64,000 bases of DNA, from assembly GCF_028826155.1 (NCBI RefSeq), contig NZ_JAQGPN010000001.1, forward strand, positions 2,237,501-2,301,500. Direction: 5' to 3'. Of the stretch, positions 42,674-53,208 are shown piece after piece. This stretch comes from Mesorhizobium shangrilense (GTDB taxonomy: Bacteria; Pseudomonadota; Alphaproteobacteria; Rhizobiales; Rhizobiaceae). Below the pieces are notes generated by a model, which was given only the letters and a program-made list of their open reading frames with translations, was not told where the DNA came from and ran no database searches. The translations under genes were made by a program, and so were the position numbers. Each line of letters opens with the position of its first letter. The first letter of the stretch is position 1.

Positions 42674-42689
42674 TACCGTCTGGACGGTA
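42674..42689. promoter_or_regulatory. TetR-type operator palindrome
   Basis: TACCGTCTGGACGGTA is a 7+2+7 inverted repeat in the gap between the divergent efflux operon and the TetR gene. Length and position fit a TetR dimer site that would repress both directions. Confidence 0.85.
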
Positions 42690-42731
42690 ATGTCAATTGG
42701 ACATATGCTGCCAGCAAGCTTGGAGGGACAC

Positions 42732-43274
42732 GTGTCGCAACCGAAGGGAAGCTCAAGAGACAGGATCCTGGCCGCCGCCGCCGAGGTAGCGCGCGAGGCC
42801 GGCGCCGGGAAACTGTCCCTTGACGCCATCGCCGCGCGCGCAGGCGTGTCCAAGGGCGGACTGCTCTACAATTTTCCGACGAAAGCGGCGCTCATGCGGG
42901 CGCTCGTCGATACATTTCTCGCGGAGTTCGAGGCCGAACTGAACGCGGCGACTGAGGATCCCCAAGCCAATGTCGATGTGCTGACGGCCTATGTCAGGCT
43001 ATCCGCCATCGAGTGCGAGGAGACAAAGCCGGGCGGGGCCGGCGTGCTTGCCGCGATCGCCGAGGATCCGGATTTCCTGAAGCCGATAGCGGCGTTCAAG
43101 CGGCGGCTTCTCGATCGCCTGAAGGCAAACGCCGCGGACGTCGAATCCGTGCTGGTGATCTATCTGGCGCTCGAAGGCATGCGCAGCATGAAGCTGTTCG
43201 AGATCGACGTGCTGACCGCTGACGAGCGCGAGCTCGCCGTGGCGGCCATGCTCAATCGCTTCGCGCGCGGCTAG
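42732..43274 (+). CDS. TetR/AcrR-family regulator of the RND pump
   Basis: 180 residues from GTG 42732 (GGAGGG 5 bases upstream); the longer frame starting upstream runs through the operator. The HTH spans about residues 8-52: RDRILAAAAEVAREAG, LSLDAIAARAGVSKGGLLYNFPTKAALM. The C-terminal ligand domain contains ETKPGGAGVLAAIAEDP, as in the TetR_C_37-like group. It is divergent from the RND operon with a palindromic site between, so autoregulation and repression of the pump are expected. Confidence 0.93.
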   Translation: MSQPKGSSRDRILAAAAEVAREAGAGKLSLDAIAARAGVSKGGLLYNFPTKAALMRALVDTFLAEFEAELNAATEDPQANVDVLTAYVRLSAIECEETKPGGAGVLAAIAEDPDFLKPIAAFKRRLLDRLKANAADVESVLVIYLALEGMRSMKLFEIDVLTADERELAVAAMLNRFARG

Positions 43275-43365
43275 CTGCCTCGGTTTCCACACATTTCTCG
43301 CCTCCCGCTTTGACGCGCTCGACAACGCTGAATAGGTTGGCCGGCCATCGAGGGGAAAGACAGCT

Positions 43366-44796
43366 TTGACGTTTCGGAACATAACACAGCACATCGCCCT
43401 CACATTCGGCCTGGCGATGGCGCTGGCCGGACTACCGCTGCCGGCGCTGGCCGCGGAGTTGCAGGGCGAAACCATGTCCCTCGCTTGGGCCCTGCCTTTT
43501 GCGGGCATTCTGCTGTGCATCGCCACGGGACCGTTGCTCTACCATCACTTCTGGGAGCATCACTACGGCAAGATCGCCCTGTTCTGGGCGCTGACGGTTG
43601 TGATCCCGATGGCCGTGGCGTTCGGTTTTTCCGCCATGCTGACGGCGGTGCTGCACACCATCCTGCTTGAATATCTGTCCTTCATCATCCTGCTCTTCGG
43701 GCTCTTCACTATTGCCGGCGGAATTCTGGTCGCAGGCAACATTCACGGCACGCCCGGGACGAATGCGCTGATCCTGGTGATCGGCGCGGTGCTCGCCTCG
43801 GTTGTCGGGACGACCGGCGCGTCGATGATCCTCATCCGGCCGATCATCCGCGCCAACGACAACCGGCCGTTCAACGCGCATGTGATCGTGTTCTTCATCT
43901 TCCTGGTGTCGAACATCGGCGGCTCGCTGACGCCGCTCGGCGATCCGCCGCTCTTCGTCGGTTTCCTGCGCGGCGTCGATTTCTTCTGGACGACATCGCA
44001 TCTGTGGCCCGACACGCTCTTCGTAGGGGCGATCGTGCTCGCGGCGTTCCTGGTCATCGACTACATCCTGCACCGCCGCGAGGAAGGCATGCCGAAGATG
44101 AAGGATCCGACGCCGGATTCGAAGGTGCGGATCCGCGGGGTCGGGAACATCCCGCTGCTTTTCGGCGTCATCGCCGCTATCCTGATGTCGGCCGCCTGGG
44201 ATCCCGGCGTCAGTTTCATGGTCCACGGTGTCGAGGTTGAGCTGCAGAACATTCTGCGCGACCTCATCATCCTCGTCCTGGCCGGCGTCTCGCTGGTCAT
44301 CACCAAGAAGGAATACCGGCGCGCCAACGGCTTCAACTGGGGCCCGATCCTCGAAGTCGCAAAACTGTTCGCAGCGATCTTCATCTGCATCATCCCCGTG
44401 ATCGCGATCCTCAAGGCCGGCATGAGCGGGGCTCTTGCGCCGCTCGTCGCGATGGTCACCGGGCCGGACGGTGCGCCGAACGATCTCGCCTATTTCTGGA
44501 TGACCGGCATCCTGTCGTCGTTCCTCGACAACGCGCCGACTTATCTCGTCTTCTTCGAGCTGGCGGGCGGCGATCCGCAGCAACTGATGACGACGTACGC
44601 CACGACGCTCGCCGCCATCTCGGCCGGTGCGGTCTTCATGGGCGCCAACACCTATATCGGCAACGCGCCGAACTTCATGGTCTATGCGATCGCACGCGAG
44701 CGCGGCGTCAGGATGCCAAGTTTCTTCGGCTACATGCTGTGGTCGGGTGCGATCCTCATTCCGACCTTCGTCATCTCGGGGTTCCTGTTCTTCTGA
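43366..44796 (+). CDS. NhaD-like Na+/H+ antiporter (citrate-transporter/UIT superfamily)
   Basis: 476 residues with about 12 membrane helices. The first ~30 residues resemble a signal-like hydrophobic segment ending ALAAEL. Conserved motifs of the ion-transporter superfamily: VVGTTGASMILIRPIIRAND, FLVSNIGGSLTPLGDPPLFVGFL and SSFLDNAPTYLVFFELA. The substrate (Na+/H+ versus organic anion) is inferred from the family. The start is TTG 43366 with AGGGGAAAG upstream; ATG 43414 is an alternative. It stands alone after the TetR gene and is convergent with a LysR gene. Confidence 0.88.
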   Translation: MTFRNITQHIALTFGLAMALAGLPLPALAAELQGETMSLAWALPFAGILLCIATGPLLYHHFWEHHYGKIALFWALTVVIPMAVAFGFSAMLTAVLHTILLEYLSFIILLFGLFTIAGGILVAGNIHGTPGTNALILVIGAVLASVVGTTGASMILIRPIIRANDNRPFNAHVIVFFIFLVSNIGGSLTPLGDPPLFVGFLRGVDFFWTTSHLWPDTLFVGAIVLAAFLVIDYILHRREEGMPKMKDPTPDSKVRIRGVGNIPLLFGVIAAILMSAAWDPGVSFMVHGVEVELQNILRDLIILVLAGVSLVITKKEYRRANGFNWGPILEVAKLFAAIFICIIPVIAILKAGMSGALAPLVAMVTGPDGAPNDLAYFWMTGILSSFLDNAPTYLVFFELAGGDPQQLMTTYATTLAAISAGAVFMGANTYIGNAPNFMVYAIARERGVRMPSFFGYMLWSGAILIPTFVISGFLFF

Positions 44797-44833
44797 CCCT
44801 GTCCGCCGGCGAATGCAGAGTCGTTTCCGCCGC

Positions 44834-45760
44834 TTATCGCTCGTCCCTGAGAAATGCCTCGAGCTTCTCCGGGGCGAGAGCCGCTTCCTTGGCGATGCGA
44901 CGGGCGAGCTCTGCCGCCGCCGGGCGCGGGCGTCCGACAGGACGGTCGATCCAGTAGGCGACCGGATTGAGCACGGTGCGGGCGTCGACCGGCACCAGCC
45001 GCCCGGACGCGAGCTGCGCTGTGGTCAGCGGCGGGCGCGCAAGCGCCACCCCGAGGCCGTGGGCGGCCGCATCGAGCACCAGGTTGTAGTCCTCGAACCG
45101 TCGATCATGGGCGCGCGGGTGGTAGTCCATGCCGAAGTCGCCGAGCCACGCGCGCCATCCAGAGGCGTCGGAATCGTGGATCAGCGGATAGTTCAGGATC
45201 GCGTCGGGGCCGCCCGACCCGATCGCTTCCGCGATCGCCGGCGAGGCGATCGGAAAGCAATGCTCCTCGAAGAGTTTTGCCGATACCCGGCCCGCGATGG
45301 GGCCGCGCCCGCAGCGCATCGACAGGTCGACGCCTTCCTCGTCGAGGTCGACCTGCCGGATGTCCACCTCCAGCACGATGCGCAGCGGCGTTTCGCCCAA
45401 TTCCAGCTTCTTGAGGCGCGGGATGAGCCACAGCCCGCAGAGCGAGGGGATGGTCGCCAGCCGAACGACGGCGCCGCCGCGCGGCTCCGTCCAGCGATCC
45501 GTGTTGTCGGCGATCAGCGCAAAGGCTTCCGCCGTGCGTATGTACAGGCGATTGCCTTCAATGGTCAGCGCCACGCCGCGCGCGCCGCGGTCGAACACCT
45601 TGAAGCCCAGCCAATCCTCCAGCTTGGCGATCTGGCGGCTGATAGCGCCGTGGGTGAGGTTGAGCCCTTCCGCGGCGGCCGAGAAACTGCCGGTGCGGGC
45701 TGCCGCCTCGAACGCCCGCAGCGTCTCGAGAGGCGGTATGGGGCGCGAGCTGTGATCCAT
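44834..45760 (-). CDS. LysR-family transcriptional regulator (GcvA-like)
   Basis: 308 residues from MDHSSRPIPPLETLRAFEAAARTGSFSAAAEGLNLTHGAISRQIAKLED, a classical winged HTH at about 10-65. The effector domain has the GcvA-type segments RLATIPSLCGLWLIPRLKKL and DLSMRCGRGP. ATG 45760 is chosen because the frame up to 45829 has no family sequence. It is divergent from the EamA exporter; a TTGA-N12-TCAA repeat (45776-45795) in the 84-base gap is a possible binding site. Confidence 0.92.
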   Translation of the reverse strand: MDHSSRPIPPLETLRAFEAAARTGSFSAAAEGLNLTHGAISRQIAKLEDWLGFKVFDRGARGVALTIEGNRLYIRTAEAFALIADNTDRWTEPRGGAVVRLATIPSLCGLWLIPRLKKLELGETPLRIVLEVDIRQVDLDEEGVDLSMRCGRGPIAGRVSAKLFEEHCFPIASPAIAEAIGSGGPDAILNYPLIHDSDASGWRAWLGDFGMDYHPRAHDRRFEDYNLVLDAAAHGLGVALARPPLTTAQLASGRLVPVDARTVLNPVAYWIDRPVGRPRPAAAELARRIAKEAALAPEKLEAFLRDER

Positions 45761-45844
45761 GCTCACAGCAGATGCTTGAATTCGTCGTTTGTCAATCAGC
45801 TCAGCCCGGGATGAGATGGGTGCAATCAAGCCGGAGAAGAGGTC

Positions 45845-46741
45845 ATGAGCGCCGTGCAGTCAGTTTCGCCTGTTTCTGAGCGGTCGGTCGATCTGGTCGC
45901 GATGGCCGCGGTCGGCGTCACCATTTTCGGCTGGGCGTCAGCCTTTCCGGCCATTCGCGTGGGGCTTGGCCAGTTCGGACCAGCCGAGCTTGGAGCGCTG
46001 CGCTTCCTCGTCGCGGCGCTTCCGGCGGCGCTGTTCCTGGCCATTCTGAGGCCGGGCCTGCCGAAGCTCGCGGAAACCTGGCGCTTCATGTTCGGCGGCA
46101 TCGTCTTCGTCGCGCTCTATACCATTCTGCTCAATTTCGGCGAGCTGACGGTATCGGCCGGCGCGGCGAGCTTCATCATCAATGTCAGCCCGATCCTGAC
46201 CGCCATCCTTGCCGTGTTCGTGCTTGGCGAGCGCTTCCGGATGATGGCCTGGGCGGGCACGCTGATCTCGTTCGCGGGCATCGGCCTGATCGCGCTGGGC
46301 GAGGGGGAAGGACTCGCGCTCAACCAGGGCGCGCTGCTGATCCTCGGCGCGGCCGTCTGCACGGCAACCGCCACCATCGTCCAGAAGCCCCTGTTCAGGA
46401 CGCACAAGCCGCTGGTGGTGTCGGCCTGGAACATGATCATCGGGACCGTGTTCATGACGCCCTTGCTGCCCGGCGCCCTCGACCAGCTGTCCGCGGCGGA
46501 CGCGCAAGGCATCTTCGCGATGCTCTTCCTCGGCCTGGTTTCGAGCCTCGTCGCTTATGGCGCATGGGCGATCGCGCTGTCGCGCCTGCCTGCCGCCCGC
46601 GCCAGCAACTATCTCTACTGCATCCCGCCTGTCGCCACGCTGATCGGCTTCCTGTGGCTAGGCGAGGTTCCGGGAACCCTCGGCCTGATCGGCGGCGCGC
46701 TGGCGCTCGGCGGGGTGATCGTCGTCAGCCGGGCGAAGTGA
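45845..46741 (+). CDS. EamA/DMT-family exporter
   Basis: Ten-helix drug/metabolite transporter of 298 residues with two EamA repeats: FGWASAFPAIRVGLGQFGPAELGALRFLVAALPA and FLGLVSSLVAYGAWAIALSRLPAARASNYLYCIPP. GGAGAAGAGG precedes ATG 45845. The divergent LysR gene suggests regulated export of a metabolite or amino acid; the substrate is not readable. Confidence 0.92.
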   Translation: MSAVQSVSPVSERSVDLVAMAAVGVTIFGWASAFPAIRVGLGQFGPAELGALRFLVAALPAALFLAILRPGLPKLAETWRFMFGGIVFVALYTILLNFGELTVSAGAASFIINVSPILTAILAVFVLGERFRMMAWAGTLISFAGIGLIALGEGEGLALNQGALLILGAAVCTATATIVQKPLFRTHKPLVVSAWNMIIGTVFMTPLLPGALDQLSAADAQGIFAMLFLGLVSSLVAYGAWAIALSRLPAARASNYLYCIPPVATLIGFLWLGEVPGTLGLIGGALALGGVIVVSRAK

Positions 46742-46821
46742 GGCCGCCGTTCGAGGGCAGATGAAGTCTGTGGGAGATGGCGATCAGCTACGCGGCTGTG
46801 CTGCTTCCAGACTGAGGCACC

Positions 46822-47567
<746 letters not shown>

Positions 47568-47571
<4 letters not shown>

Positions 47572-48398
47572 GCAGCCCATTCCGGCTTGCGATCGAGGAC
47601 CGGCAGCGGGTGTCGCTGCGCGCCGATATTCGGCATGCAGTCGAGAAGGCCGCGCGTGTAGGGATGCTCCGCGTTCGGCAGGTCGCTCGCCGCCAGCTGC
47701 TCGACGATCCTGCCGGCATACATGACGATGACACGGTCGCAGAAGGAGGAGATCAGCCTGAGATCGTGCGAGATGAAGATCAGACCCATGCCGCGCTCGG
47801 ACACCAGACGGTCGAGGATTGCGAGGACGTCGAGCTGCACGGTGACGTCGAGCGCCGATGTCGGCTCGTCGGCGATCAGCAGGTCCGGGTCGGCGATCAG
47901 CATCATGGCGATCATGGCGCGCTGGCCCATGCCGCCCGACACTTCGTGCGGATATAGGTCATAGACGCGCTTCGGGTCGCGTATCTGCACGGCCTCCAGC
48001 ATGGCCAGCGCCCGGTCGCGCGCCTCGGCCTTGCCGATCTTCTCATGGGTACGGAGGGTCTCGACGATCTGGCGGCCGATCGTCATCACCGGGTCGAGCG
48101 AGTATTTCGGGTCCTGGAGGATCATCGAGATGCGGTTGCCGCGCAGGTCGCGGCGCACGGCCGGTGACGCCGACAAAAGGTCGATGCCGTCGAACTCGAG
48201 CCTGTCTGCTGCGACCGTCGCATGCGGCGGCGTGAGGCCCATGATGGCGCGGCCGGTCTGCGATTTTCCGGAACCGGACTCCCCCACAATGCCCAGCCGC
48301 TCCTTGCCAAGCTGGAAGGAGATGCCGCGCACGGCGTCGATCACGCCGGTGCGGGTGGGGAAGGAGACGCGCAGATTTTCGACGTCGAGCAGGGTCAT
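47568..48398 (-). CDS. dipeptide/oligopeptide ABC transporter ATP-binding protein (OppD/DppD-like)
   Basis: 276 residues. Walker A GESGSGKSQTGRAIMG, MILQDPKYSLDPVMTIG, signature VSGGMGQRAMIAMML (a variant of LSGGQRQ) and Walker B LLIADEPTSALDVT are present. It pairs with the following ATPase as the NBD heterodimer energising the two permeases upstream. The start has only a weak ribosome-binding site; it lies 52 bases after the permease stop. Confidence 0.93.
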
Positions 48399-48450
48399 GC
48401 GAGTCCCCGCCGATGGAGGCGGGCGAGGTTTTCCATCGCAGTCGAGGCCG

Positions 48451-49368
48451 TCATTGCGTCGAATCCCGCGGGTCGAGGGCGTCGCGCAGGCCGTCGCCGA
48501 GGAGATTGAAGCCGAGGCTGACGATCAGGATGGCGATGCCGGGCATGCCGGCCACCCACCACTGGTCGAGGATGAAGCGGCGGCCAGACGCGATCATGGC
48601 GCCCCATTCGGGCAGCGGCGGCTGGGCGCCGAGACCGAGGAAGCCGAGGCCCGCGGCCGTGAGGATGATGCCGGCCATGTCGAGCGTCACCCGCACGATC
48701 AGCGACGATACGCAGAGCGGCATGATGTGGCGCATCACAATGCGCGTCGGCGAGGCGCCCATCAGGCGCACGGCGGCGATGAAATCGGAGTTGCGCACCG
48801 TCAGCGTCTCGGCCCGCGCGATGCGGGCGTAGGGGGGCCAGGAGGTGATCGCGATGGCGATCACGGCGTTCTCGATGCCCGGCCCCAGTGCGGCGACAAA
48901 GGCGAGCGCAAGGATCAGCTTGGGGAAGGCGAGGAAGATGTCGGTGATCCGCATCAGCACCGCATCGACCCAGCCGCCGGCGTATCCGGCGACGGTGCCG
49001 ACCAGCAGGCCGATCGGCGCTGCGATGACGGCGACAAGGATGACGATGAACAGCGTGAGGCGCGAACCGTAGACGATGCGCGAGAAGATATCCCGGCCGA
49101 GGTCGTCGGTGCCGAACCAGTGCGTGGAACTGGGGGGCAGCAGGCGCGCGTTCTTCAGGTCGCCTATCGTCGGCGAATAGGGGGCGATCACATCTGCGAA
49201 GATGGCGACGAGGATCAGCGCGACGATAATGCCGAGACCCACCAGCGCCAGCCGGTTGCCCGAAAAGCGCCGCCATGTGACGTAGGCGCGGCCAAGCCTC
49301 GCCTGCGTGCGAGACTGCGGCCGCTCGCTGAGCAGCCATTCGCGACGGGATAGTTCTGCTGCGCTCAT
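48451..49368 (-). CDS. peptide ABC transporter permease (OppC/DppC-like)
   Basis: 305 residues from MSAAELSRREWLL; start fixed by the ATGA overlap with the upstream permease. N-terminal helix (NRLALVGLGIIVALILVAIFADVIAPY) followed by the DppC-type HWFGTDDLGRDIFSRIVYGSRLTLFI and the EAA loop ARAETLTVRNSDFIAAVRLMGAS. Five to six membrane helices in total. The same frame extends openly to 50370 antisense to nothing real; this extension is not coding. Confidence 0.94.
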   Translation of the reverse strand: MSAAELSRREWLLSERPQSRTQARLGRAYVTWRRFSGNRLALVGLGIIVALILVAIFADVIAPYSPTIGDLKNARLLPPSSTHWFGTDDLGRDIFSRIVYGSRLTLFIVILVAVIAAPIGLLVGTVAGYAGGWVDAVLMRITDIFLAFPKLILALAFVAALGPGIENAVIAIAITSWPPYARIARAETLTVRNSDFIAAVRLMGASPTRIVMRHIMPLCVSSLIVRVTLDMAGIILTAAGLGFLGLGAQPPLPEWGAMIASGRRFILDQWWVAGMPGIAILIVSLGFNLLGDGLRDALDPRDSTQ

Positions 49369-50429
49369 CGCTCGCGCGTCCTCGGATCGAGCAGCCGGTA
49401 GAGCAGGTCGGACAACAGGTTGATGCCGATGAAGACCGAGCCGATGATGATGGTGCCGCCAAGCACCGCGTTCATGTCGGCGTTCTGCAGCGAGTTGGTG
49501 ATGTAGAGGCCGAGCCCGGGCCAGGCGAAGACGGTCTCGGTCAGCACCGAGCCTTCGAGCAATCCCGCGTAGGAGAGGGCGATGACGGTGACCAGCGGCA
49601 CCGCGGCGTTGCGCAGCGCGTGGCCCCAGATGACGCGGCTTTCGGACAGGCCCTTGGCGCGGGCCGCGACGACATACTCCTGCGCCAGCTCGTTCAGCAT
49701 GAAGGAGCGTGTCATGCGGCTGATATAGGCGAGCGAGAAGTAGCCCAGCAGCGAGGCCGGCAGGATGATATGCGCAAAGATATCGCGGAACGCCCCCCAA
49801 TCCCGCTGGATCACCGCGTCCAAGAGGTAGAAGCCCGTGATCGGGGTGAACGTGAACTCGTAGGCAACGCCGATGCGGCCCGGCCCTTCCGTCCAACCGA
49901 GGCGCGCATAGAACACCAGCAGGGCGATGAGGCCCAGCCAGAAGATCGGGACGGAATAGCCGACAAGGCCGATCACCCTGACGACCTGGTCGGCGATGCT
50001 GCCCCGCTTGACGGCGGCCAGCACGCCGAGGGGCACGCCGAGCACTGCGCCGATGATCGTGCCGAGCGTGGCCAGTTCGATCGTCGCCGGAAACACGCGG
50101 GCAATGTCGGTCATGACCGGGTTGGTCGAGAGCACCGAACGGCCGAAGTTGCCTGTGAGCGCATTCTGCACGTAGAGGATGAACTGCTGGTAGATCGGCA
50201 GGTCGAGCCCGTATTCCTTGCGCGCCTGCGCGACCACGCTGGCGGGAGCGCGGTCGCCGACGATGGCCAGCACCGGGTCGATCGGGATTACCCGTCCGAT
50301 GAAGAACGTGACCGCCAGCAGGCCGAAATAGGTGACGACGACAATTCCGGCGAAGCGCAGCAGCGACCACGCAAGCCTGGAAGCACGGCGCGGACGCCGC
50401 GCTTCCAGTCGCGTTTCAGTGATGGTCAA
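49365..50429 (-). CDS. peptide ABC transporter permease (OppB/DppB-like)
   Basis: 354 residues. First helix RFAGIVVVTYFGLLAVTFFIGRVIP, the periplasmic loop with YGLDLPIYQQFILYVQNALTGNFGRS typical of DppB, and the EAA loop EYVVAARAKGLSESRVIWGHALRNA. Six membrane helices expected. It starts 35 bases after the binding-protein stop and overlaps the second permease by four bases. Confidence 0.94.
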   Translation of the reverse strand: MTITETRLEARRPRRASRLAWSLLRFAGIVVVTYFGLLAVTFFIGRVIPIDPVLAIVGDRAPASVVAQARKEYGLDLPIYQQFILYVQNALTGNFGRSVLSTNPVMTDIARVFPATIELATLGTIIGAVLGVPLGVLAAVKRGSIADQVVRVIGLVGYSVPIFWLGLIALLVFYARLGWTEGPGRIGVAYEFTFTPITGFYLLDAVIQRDWGAFRDIFAHIILPASLLGYFSLAYISRMTRSFMLNELAQEYVVAARAKGLSESRVIWGHALRNAAVPLVTVIALSYAGLLEGSVLTETVFAWPGLGLYITNSLQNADMNAVLGGTIIIGSVFIGINLLSDLLYRLLDPRTRER

Positions 50430-50464
50430 CGGTTCCTGCCTCCGAACCCGTGGTCAGCCAAGCG

Positions 50465-52105
50465 TCAGTTCTTGCTGACGGTGCCGACGAAGTTCGTGTC
50501 GAAGCTCAGTCCCAGCTTGTAGTTCTGCACGTTCTTCCGGTAGCCGGCGACTTCCGTCTGCTGCCAGATGATGACGAACGGGCTTTCGGCCAGAACCGTT
50601 TTCTGCAGCTCCTGGTACATCGCCGCACGCTTGTCGTTGTCGCGTTCGAGCAGGGCGGCCTTGGTCTTTTCGGTCAGCTCCGGCACGTCCCAGGCGTTGC
50701 GCCAGGCAAGCGTCTTGTTCGGCGAGTCGTCGGCGTTGTTCGGATTGGACGTGAACGTCTCCGCATTGGAATTCGGATCGAAATAATCCTGGCCCCACTG
50801 GCCGATATAGATGTCGTGATTGCGGGCGCGGTACTTGGTGAGAGTCTGCTTGCCGTCGCCCGGGATGATCTCGACCTTGATGCCTGCCTGGCCCGCGGTC
50901 TGCTGGATGGATTCGGCCACGCCGGTGACCGGCTGCGTCGAGCGCACGTCCATGGTGACGTTGAAGCCGTCCTTCAGGCCGGCCTTTTCCAGCAGTTCCT
51001 TCGCCTTCGCGACGTCGAGCTTGTAGGGGTTCTCGTCCAGCGCGCCGAGCACGCCATCGGGCAGGAAGGTCTGGTGGATCTCGCCGACGCCCTTGATCAG
51101 GGTCGCGCCGATGGCGTCATAGTCGACGAGCCACTTGAAGGCCTCACGCACCTCGGGCTTGGCCAGCGTCTCGTTCTTCTGGTTAAGGCTGATGTAATAG
51201 ACCGTGCCCTTGGCGGCGCTGGTGGTCGCCAGATCGGCATTCTGCGAGACGGCTTCCAGATCGCCGGGCTCGAGGTTGCGGGCGACGTCGACGTCTCCCT
51301 TCTCCAACATCAGGCGCTGCGTGGCGCTTTCCTTGACGTGGCGGTAGATGACGCGGGCAAGCGGCGCCTTCTCGCCATGGTAATTGTCGTTGCGCTCCAT
51401 GACCACGACCTCGTTGGCGCGCCATTCGCGCAGCTTGAAGGCGCCGGAGCCGGCAAAGTTGGTCTTCAGCCAATCGTTGCCGAAGTCGTTGTCGAACTTG
51501 TAGTCATCGCTCGGCGTCACCGCAGCGACGTGTTCCTTGACCAGCTTGCTGTCGACCACCGAAGCGACCGTCGCGGTCAGGCAGTTGAGCACGAAGCTCG
51601 GCGCATAGGCCCTGTCGACGGTGAACACGAAGGTCGTGTCGTCGGCCGCCTTGGCCTTCTCGGCCACGTTGTCGCCGGTCAGGCCGAACTGCTGGATGAT
51701 GAAGGCCGGACTCTTGTTGAGTTTTACGGCGCGCTCGAACGACCAGGCGACGTCAGCCGCGGTGAGAGGGTTGCCCGAGGCGAATTTCAGGCCGGGCTTC
51801 AGCTTGAAGGTATAGGTGAGGCCGTCGTCGGAGACGGTCCAGCTCTCGGCCAGGTCGCCTTTGACCTTCGACGTGTCGTTGAGGTCCAGCCTCACGAGCA
51901 GATCATAGGTGTTGCTGGTGACCTCGGCCGTCGACAGCTCGAAAGCCTCGCCGGGGTCCATGGTGATGATGTCGTCGATCGCAAAGGCTTCGATCAGCGT
52001 GTCGGCCGGCGTTTCAGCCAGGGCAGGCGCGGCGACAAGCAGTGCAGAGAATGCGGCGCCGGCAAGCCAGACGCGCGAACGGGACGTGATCTTCTCCATC
52101 AGCAT
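50465..52105 (-). CDS. peptide ABC transporter substrate-binding protein (SBP family 5)
   Basis: 546 residues with a signal peptide (RVWLAGAAFSALLVAAPALAETP, cleavage near residue 31). Mature start ADTLIEAFAIDDIITMDPGEAFE and LAESWTVSDDGLTYTFKLKPGLKFASGNPLTAADVAWSFERA are classical family 5 sequence. ATG 52105 and ATG 52099 are both possible. The binding cleft would accept di- or oligopeptides; M19 and M24 peptidase genes next to it support peptide use. Confidence 0.94.
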   Translation of the reverse strand: MLMEKITSRSRVWLAGAAFSALLVAAPALAETPADTLIEAFAIDDIITMDPGEAFELSTAEVTSNTYDLLVRLDLNDTSKVKGDLAESWTVSDDGLTYTFKLKPGLKFASGNPLTAADVAWSFERAVKLNKSPAFIIQQFGLTGDNVAEKAKAADDTTFVFTVDRAYAPSFVLNCLTATVASVVDSKLVKEHVAAVTPSDDYKFDNDFGNDWLKTNFAGSGAFKLREWRANEVVVMERNDNYHGEKAPLARVIYRHVKESATQRLMLEKGDVDVARNLEPGDLEAVSQNADLATTSAAKGTVYYISLNQKNETLAKPEVREAFKWLVDYDAIGATLIKGVGEIHQTFLPDGVLGALDENPYKLDVAKAKELLEKAGLKDGFNVTMDVRSTQPVTGVAESIQQTAGQAGIKVEIIPGDGKQTLTKYRARNHDIYIGQWGQDYFDPNSNAETFTSNPNNADDSPNKTLAWRNAWDVPELTEKTKAALLERDNDKRAAMYQELQKTVLAESPFVIIWQQTEVAGYRKNVQNYKLGLSFDTNFVGTVSKN

Positions 52106-52152
52106 TTCACTCGTTCCCTATTGTAAATGTTGTGGTTTTTTTCTTGGCGGAT

Positions 52153-53208
52153 CTATTTTTCGCCCCACGCTTCCCCCAGGACGCGGAGCCAATTCTCCCG
52201 GCAGATCTTCGCCAGTTCTTGGTCACCATATCCGGCGTTTTTCAGGGCGGCAACGAGGTTTTGGAGGCCCGAGGCGTTGCCGATTTCCTTCGGCACCATG
52301 GCGCCGTCGAAGTCCGAGCCGATCGCGACGCAATCAATCCCGGCGCGCTTCACCAGGTGGTCGATATGGCGCACCATGTCGTCGAGTGGCGTCTCGCCGA
52401 CTTCGCGGCCGTCGGAGCGGAGCATGGTGACAGCGAAGTTCAGCCCGACGAGGCCCTTGCGTTCGCCGATGGCGTCGAGCTGCTTGTCGGTCAGGTTCCG
52501 TGCGACGGGCGTCAGGGCGTGCGCGTTGGAATGGCTGGCGATCGGCGGGTGCTCGCTCAGCTTCACGACGTCCCAAAAACCCTTCTCGGTGATATGAGAC
52601 AGGTCGATGAGGATGCCGAGGCGGTTGCATTCCTTCACCAGCGCCTTGCCCGCCTCCGTCAGGCCCGGTCCCGTGTCCGGTCCCGACGGATAGGCGAAAG
52701 GCACGCCGTGCCCAAAAATGTTGTTGCGGCTCCACACGGGCCCGAGGCTGCGCAGGCCGGCTCCGTAGAACAGTTCCAGCGCCGCCAGATCCGCGCCGAT
52801 CGGCTCGCAGCCTTCCATGTGGAGCACTGCCGCGAACACGCCCTTGTCCATCGCCTCGCGGATGTCGGCCGTGGTGCGGCAGAGTTTCCAGACTCCCGCA
52901 CGATCCAGCTTCAGCGCGATCGCTGCCTTGGCGACCGCGATGTCGAGGGACGGTTGACGTTCGAGCGGGGGTGACAGCGGGTTGGCGTACTGGCCCCGGG
53001 TGTTGGGCGGATTGAGCGTGAGAGGCTTCGAATTGGGAATGTAGATGGCGCAGAGACCGCCGGCCAGGCCGCCGGCCTTGGCGCGGGGAAGGTCGATGTG
53101 TCCGGACGTCGTGCCGTTGACCATCTCGGCGATCGGATCGCCGCCCGCCTGGACATTGCGCCACAGTCGCAGCAGGACATCGTTGTGGCCGTCAAAGATT
53201 GCTTGCAT
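52153..53208 (-). CDS. M19-family membrane-type dipeptidase
   Basis: Zinc dipeptidase of 351 residues. The HND metal motif in FDGHNDVLLRLWRN (residues 6-10), the bridging Glu in VLHMEGCEPIG, histidines in IDLSHITEKGFWDV and SHSNAHALTP, and IGSDFDGA are all intact. No signal peptide, so it is likely cytoplasmic and would split imported dipeptides (possibly including D-amino-acid dipeptides, as some members do). It lies 47 bases upstream of the binding-protein gene on the same strand. Confidence 0.93.
   Translation of the reverse strand: MQAIFDGHNDVLLRLWRNVQAGGDPIAEMVNGTTSGHIDLPRAKAGGLAGGLCAIYIPNSKPLTLNPPNTRGQYANPLSPPLERQPSLDIAVAKAAIALKLDRAGVWKLCRTTADIREAMDKGVFAAVLHMEGCEPIGADLAALELFYGAGLRSLGPVWSRNNIFGHGVPFAYPSGPDTGPGLTEAGKALVKECNRLGILIDLSHITEKGFWDVVKLSEHPPIASHSNAHALTPVARNLTDKQLDAIGERKGLVGLNFAVTMLRSDGREVGETPLDDMVRHIDHLVKRAGIDCVAIGSDFDGAMVPKEIGNASGLQNLVAALKNAGYGDQELAKICRENWLRVLGEAWGEK

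Noticed and set aside
48451..50370. Single 639-residue minus-strand ORF covering both permeases
   Set aside because: Only the part from 49368 reads as a permease; the rest is out of frame with the real DppB-like gene at 49365-50429.
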